Made by a program: the position numbers and the translations under genes
Part shown: one piece after another, positions 61,520-64,000 of the stretch
Layout: the number at the start of each line of letters is the position of its first letter
Position numbering within the stretch: position 1 is the first letter of the stretch
Source: JBBAGC01 sp964491265
Lineage (GTDB): Bacteria; Spirochaetota; UBA4802; UBA5550
Direction: 5' to 3'
DNA length: 64,000 nt
NCBI GenBank assembly: GCA_964491265.1
Contig: CAZBFP010000014.1
Coordinates: 1 to 64,000, forward strand
Notes under the pieces: model-generated
Seen by the model: only the letters and a program-made list of their open reading frames with translations
The model's database searches: none
What the model was told of the DNA's origin: nothing

Positions 61520-62569
61520 ATGAAAATAGCAGTTGCAATGAGCGGAGGTATAGATTCATCAGTAACAGCCCTCCTTTTAAAAAATCAGGGACATGAACTG
61601 GTGGGGATTACTGCCAGATTTTTCAGTCACCCCGATTTTGACAGCACTTCATATACTGAATCACTTAAAGACGCAGCTGAGATAGCAGAATCACTGAAAA
61701 TTCCCCACCATGAATTTGATCTTACTGAGATCTTTTCCAGGGAGATAGTAGATCCTTTCTGCAGAGAATATATTTCAGGCAGAACACCCAATCCATGCAT
61801 TAACTGCAACAGGAAAGTTAAATTTAAAGAACTTCTGTCAATTGCTGAGAAGCTTGGATGCTCCACTCTTGCCACAGGGCATTATGTAAGAAAAAAATTC
61901 AGCAATGAAAGATTTTATCTCTCCATGTCCCCTGAGCAGAAGAAGGATCAGTCCTATTTTTTATTTATGCTCACTCAGGAGCAGCTGGCAAATGCAATCT
62001 TTCCCCTTGGTGATTACACAAAAGAACAGGTAAGGCAGATGGGGCGCGATTTCAACCTCATTGTAAAAGACAAATCGGAAAGCCAGGAGATCTGTTTTAT
62101 CCCGGACAACAGGTACCCGGAATTCATTGAAAAGTGGAGCGGAAAAACACCCGGCCCTGGTGATATAACTGATAAAGAGGGGAATATTCTGGGCAGACAC
62201 AGGGGGATTCACAGGTATACAATCGGGCAGCGGAGAGGGATGGGTATTGCAGCAGCATCTCCACTCTATGTTGTTGCAATTGACCGTGCTGCAAACCGCA
62301 TTATTGCCGGACCTGAAGATCAGTTATACACATCCTCACTTTATACTGAAGATGCATACCATATGAAAGAAATAATTACAGAAACACGAGAGGCCTTGAT
62401 AAAAACAAGATCAACCCAGTCACCTGTAAAAGGTACCATTTCTCCTCAAGGAGAAAAATTCTACGTGGAATTTGACGAGCCTCAGCGGGGGGTTACCGCA
62501 GGTCAGGGTGCAGTTTTTTATGATGATGAAATGGATATTCTGGGCGGCGGTATAATTTCGGGAAAATAA
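61520..62569 (+). CDS. mnmA: tRNA 2-thiouridylase
   Basis: The 349-residue enzyme puts sulfur on U34 of tRNAs for Lys, Glu and Gln. The PP-loop is SGGIDSSVTALLL (about residues 9-21); the catalytic cysteines are in NPCINCNRKVKF (about 93) and SQEICFIPDN (about 192). IGQRRGMGIAA is the family's substrate-binding loop. The length is normal for MnmA. It begins 6 bases after the radical SAM gene and converges with xerC, with 2 bases between the stops. Confidence 0.94.
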   Translation: MKIAVAMSGGIDSSVTALLLKNQGHELVGITARFFSHPDFDSTSYTESLKDAAEIAESLKIPHHEFDLTEIFSREIVDPFCREYISGRTPNPCINCNRKVKFKELLSIAEKLGCSTLATGHYVRKKFSNERFYLSMSPEQKKDQSYFLFMLTQEQLANAIFPLGDYTKEQVRQMGRDFNLIVKDKSESQEICFIPDNRYPEFIEKWSGKTPGPGDITDKEGNILGRHRGIHRYTIGQRRGMGIAAASPLYVVAIDRAANRIIAGPEDQLYTSSLYTEDAYHMKEIITETREALIKTRSTQSPVKGTISPQGEKFYVEFDEPQRGVTAGQGAVFYDDEMDILGGGIISGK

Positions 62570-62571
62570 AA

Positions 62572-63522
62572 CTATTTGTCGCTATCCCGCAGACCTGAAT
62601 GGGGGTGATATTTGTTATAAACTTTTTTCAGCCGCTCTTTTGTTGTATGTGTATATTTCTGTGTTGTTGAAATACTTTTATGCCCCAGCATCTCCTGCAC
62701 TGCCCTGATATCCGCACCCTGATTAAGGATTTCGGTGGCAAAGCTGTGCCGGAGGGTATGAGGGGTAATTTTATGCGACAGGCCCGCTGCAGCAGCTCTT
62801 TTCATAACAAGGTTATATATCCCCTTAATACTGATCCCGTCCCCCCTTTTATTAACAAATACAGGGCCATGAGGATTTCCGAACAATCTATTTCTAATGA
62901 TAAGATACTCCTTGAGAAAGCCCAGACTTTCCGGAGTAAGAAAGACCATCCTTTCATCCCCCCCCTTCCCTGCCACTTTAAGTCTCCCGGCAGAAAAATC
63001 GAGATCACTCATTTTCGCATTCTGAATCTCTGCAATTCTTGCGCCTGTTGAATAAAACATTGATAAAACCGCCTTATCTCTGGCATCAAAAAAAGTCTTA
63101 ACCTCAAAATTTATTAAACTTTCATATTCCTTTATATAAAGAAATCTGGGGAGCCTCTGTTCCCGTTTCGGATAGATCAGTTTTTTTGAAGGATCGGAAT
63201 CGATTAAATCTCTTCTTACAAGAAAGGTAAAAAAAGATCTTAATACAGCTATTTTCCGCTCAAGGGAGGACTTTTTGAGATTTTTATCAAAACAGTATTC
63301 AATAAAAGAGCGGAGATCGCTTACGGTAATACTTCTGATTTCCGGTTCTCCATTCTCAATAAGAGTGTCCAGTTCGTAATAATCTTTAAATGACTCTTCA
63401 ATATTACCTGCGAGGAAATCATAGAGCTGAAGTAAATCTATCCTGTATGCATCTGCAGTCTTTTCTGAATAATTTTTTTCATACAAAATGTAATTGAGAA
63501 AAATATCAAGAGCAGAGAGCAT
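62572..63522 (-). CDS. xerC: Tyrosine recombinase XerC/D family
   Basis: The 316-residue recombinase resolves chromosome dimers. The N-terminal SAM-like core-binding domain (about 1-100) is followed by the catalytic domain, with Arg in FYSTGARIAEI (about 160), HTLRHSFATE (about 256-265), LGH (about 283) and the nucleophilic Tyr in STTQKYTHTT (about 291). Following topA, it has the position of CodV/XerC. It is not next to any integrated element and looks housekeeping. It overlaps topA by one base. Confidence 0.9.
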   Translation of the reverse strand: MLSALDIFLNYILYEKNYSEKTADAYRIDLLQLYDFLAGNIEESFKDYYELDTLIENGEPEIRSITVSDLRSFIEYCFDKNLKKSSLERKIAVLRSFFTFLVRRDLIDSDPSKKLIYPKREQRLPRFLYIKEYESLINFEVKTFFDARDKAVLSMFYSTGARIAEIQNAKMSDLDFSAGRLKVAGKGGDERMVFLTPESLGFLKEYLIIRNRLFGNPHGPVFVNKRGDGISIKGIYNLVMKRAAAAGLSHKITPHTLRHSFATEILNQGADIRAVQEMLGHKSISTTQKYTHTTKERLKKVYNKYHPHSGLRDSDK

Positions 63523-64000
63523 TATGTTTCCTGATCATCGTTATTATCGGGTGCAGCTTCCGGTTCATCAAGAAGTTCTATTCTGAAACCGCAATCGGGA
63601 TTATAGCACACATGTTCCTCGCCCCGCCCTTTTGTCTTTTTGGCAAAAAGAAGCTTGCCGCACTTAGGACAGTTCTTTTCAGCAGGTGTATCTCTGGAAA
63701 TAAATTCACATTCAGGATAGTTACTGCATCCGTAAAATACGCCTCTGCTGTTTGGAGAAGAACGCTTGATTACATTTCCTGCACACTTAGGGCACTCTCC
63801 CAGGGGGAGAGACATGGCATTTCTGCACTCCGGGAAACCTGAACAGGCAAGAAAAAATCCGAACCTGCCCAGTTTCTTCATCATCATTTTGCCGCACTTT
63901 TCACATACAGCATCGGTCTCCTCATCAAGGACACCTTTCATCTCTGCAATATTAACTTCAGCAAGATCAACCTGAACCTTAAAAGGAGCATAAAACTCTT
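63522..64000 (-). CDS. topA: DNA topoisomerase I, C-terminal part (partial)
   Basis: The frame stays open to the right edge of the window: codons before residue M of MKGVLDEETDAV continue FYAPFKVQVDLAEVNIAE, as in TopA proteins just before the zinc domain. The visible 159 residues hold three C4 zinc ribbons, starting CEKCGKMMMKK, CPKCAGNVIKR and CPKCGKLLFAKK, which bind single-stranded DNA and RNA polymerase. The catalytic Toprim and Tyr domains lie outside. The C-terminus ends in an acidic tail (PEAAPDNNDDQET). A start at 63941 is not real. Confidence 0.93.
   Translation of the reverse strand, partial: EFYAPFKVQVDLAEVNIAEMKGVLDEETDAVCEKCGKMMMKKLGRFGFFLACSGFPECRNAMSLPLGECPKCAGNVIKRSSPNSRGVFYGCSNYPECEFISRDTPAEKNCPKCGKLLFAKKTKGRGEEHVCYNPDCGFRIELLDEPEAAPDNNDDQET

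Noticed and set aside
62572..63522. Tyrosine recombinase as the integrase of a mobile element
   Set aside because: It follows topA with a one-base overlap in a housekeeping context, has the XerC length and domain order, and no attachment-site repeats or cargo genes are nearby.

Overview
The window reads as chromosome from an AT-rich, Gram-negative-type, anaerobic or facultatively anaerobic bacterium. Signs are secreted beta-barrel and lipoprotein genes, a bactofilin, an NrfHA nitrite reductase, an NADH/heterodisulfide-reductase-type Flx-Hdr complex, and phosphotransbutyrylase/butyrate kinase with beta-oxidation genes. Envelope proteins and small-gene style loosely recall spirochaetes, but nothing here fixes the phylum. 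The genes are chromosomal housekeeping and energy metabolism. No phage, plasmid, transposase, CRISPR array or rRNA was seen. Four tRNAs lie near 46-48 kb.

Region by region. 0-0.5 kb: rpmB. 0.5-7 kb: a leftward operon of a YlbF-like protein, an unknown helical protein, an SPFH/band-7 protein with three zinc ribbons, two DUF4178 proteins plus the remnant of a third, a one-helix peptide, a DUF350 membrane protein and a membrane-anchored spermidine-synthase-like enzyme. This is the best candidate here for a little-described system, probably membrane stress or membrane domains. 7.5-11.5 kb: bactofilin with a beta-barrel, and small secreted or membrane proteins. 11.7-14.8 kb: a sensor kinase/receiver/AraC hybrid with an ECF-S-like membrane partner. 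15-19 kb: serine acetyltransferase, a J-domain protein and nrfHA. 19-22 kb: ParA, thioesterase, alpha/beta hydrolase.

22-26 kb: ptb-ptb-buk-tetR (acyl-CoA to acyl phosphate to acid plus ATP). 26-33 kb: hdrCBA-flxDCBA, a soluble flavin/Fe-S complex expected to couple NAD(P)H with ferredoxin and a disulfide. 33-40 kb: a coiled-coil protein, RNase R with a LigD-phosphoesterase-like partner, argC, an orphan PTS enzyme I and a methyltransferase. 40-46 kb: tig-clpP-clpX-lon. 46-49.5 kb: tRNAs, a pseudouridine synthase, an EndoQ-like pseudogene with its middle deleted, and leucyl aminopeptidase. 50-54 kb: fadN-fadA, strongly expressed by its look. 54-62.6 kb: a rightward run of small membrane protein, dCMP deaminase, two TPR proteins, lipoprotein, secreted amidase, radical SAM protein and mnmA. 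62.6-64 kb: xerC and the 3' part of topA.

The first 26 kb are littered with three families of gene-free dispersed repeats: a ~120-bp palindromic element (A, seven copies, all before 21 kb), a 320-370-bp MITE-like element with GCTCATTCCGG ends (B, about six copies in varying decay) and a 211-bp inverted-repeat element (C, one copy). The region from 26 kb to the end is almost free of them.

Metabolically, ptb-buk, fadN-fadA, Flx-Hdr and NrfHA fit a fermentative or syntrophic lifestyle that makes or consumes short-chain acids, moves electrons through NADH, ferredoxin and thiols, and can dispose of them on nitrite. All family assignments were made by reading motifs, without database searches.
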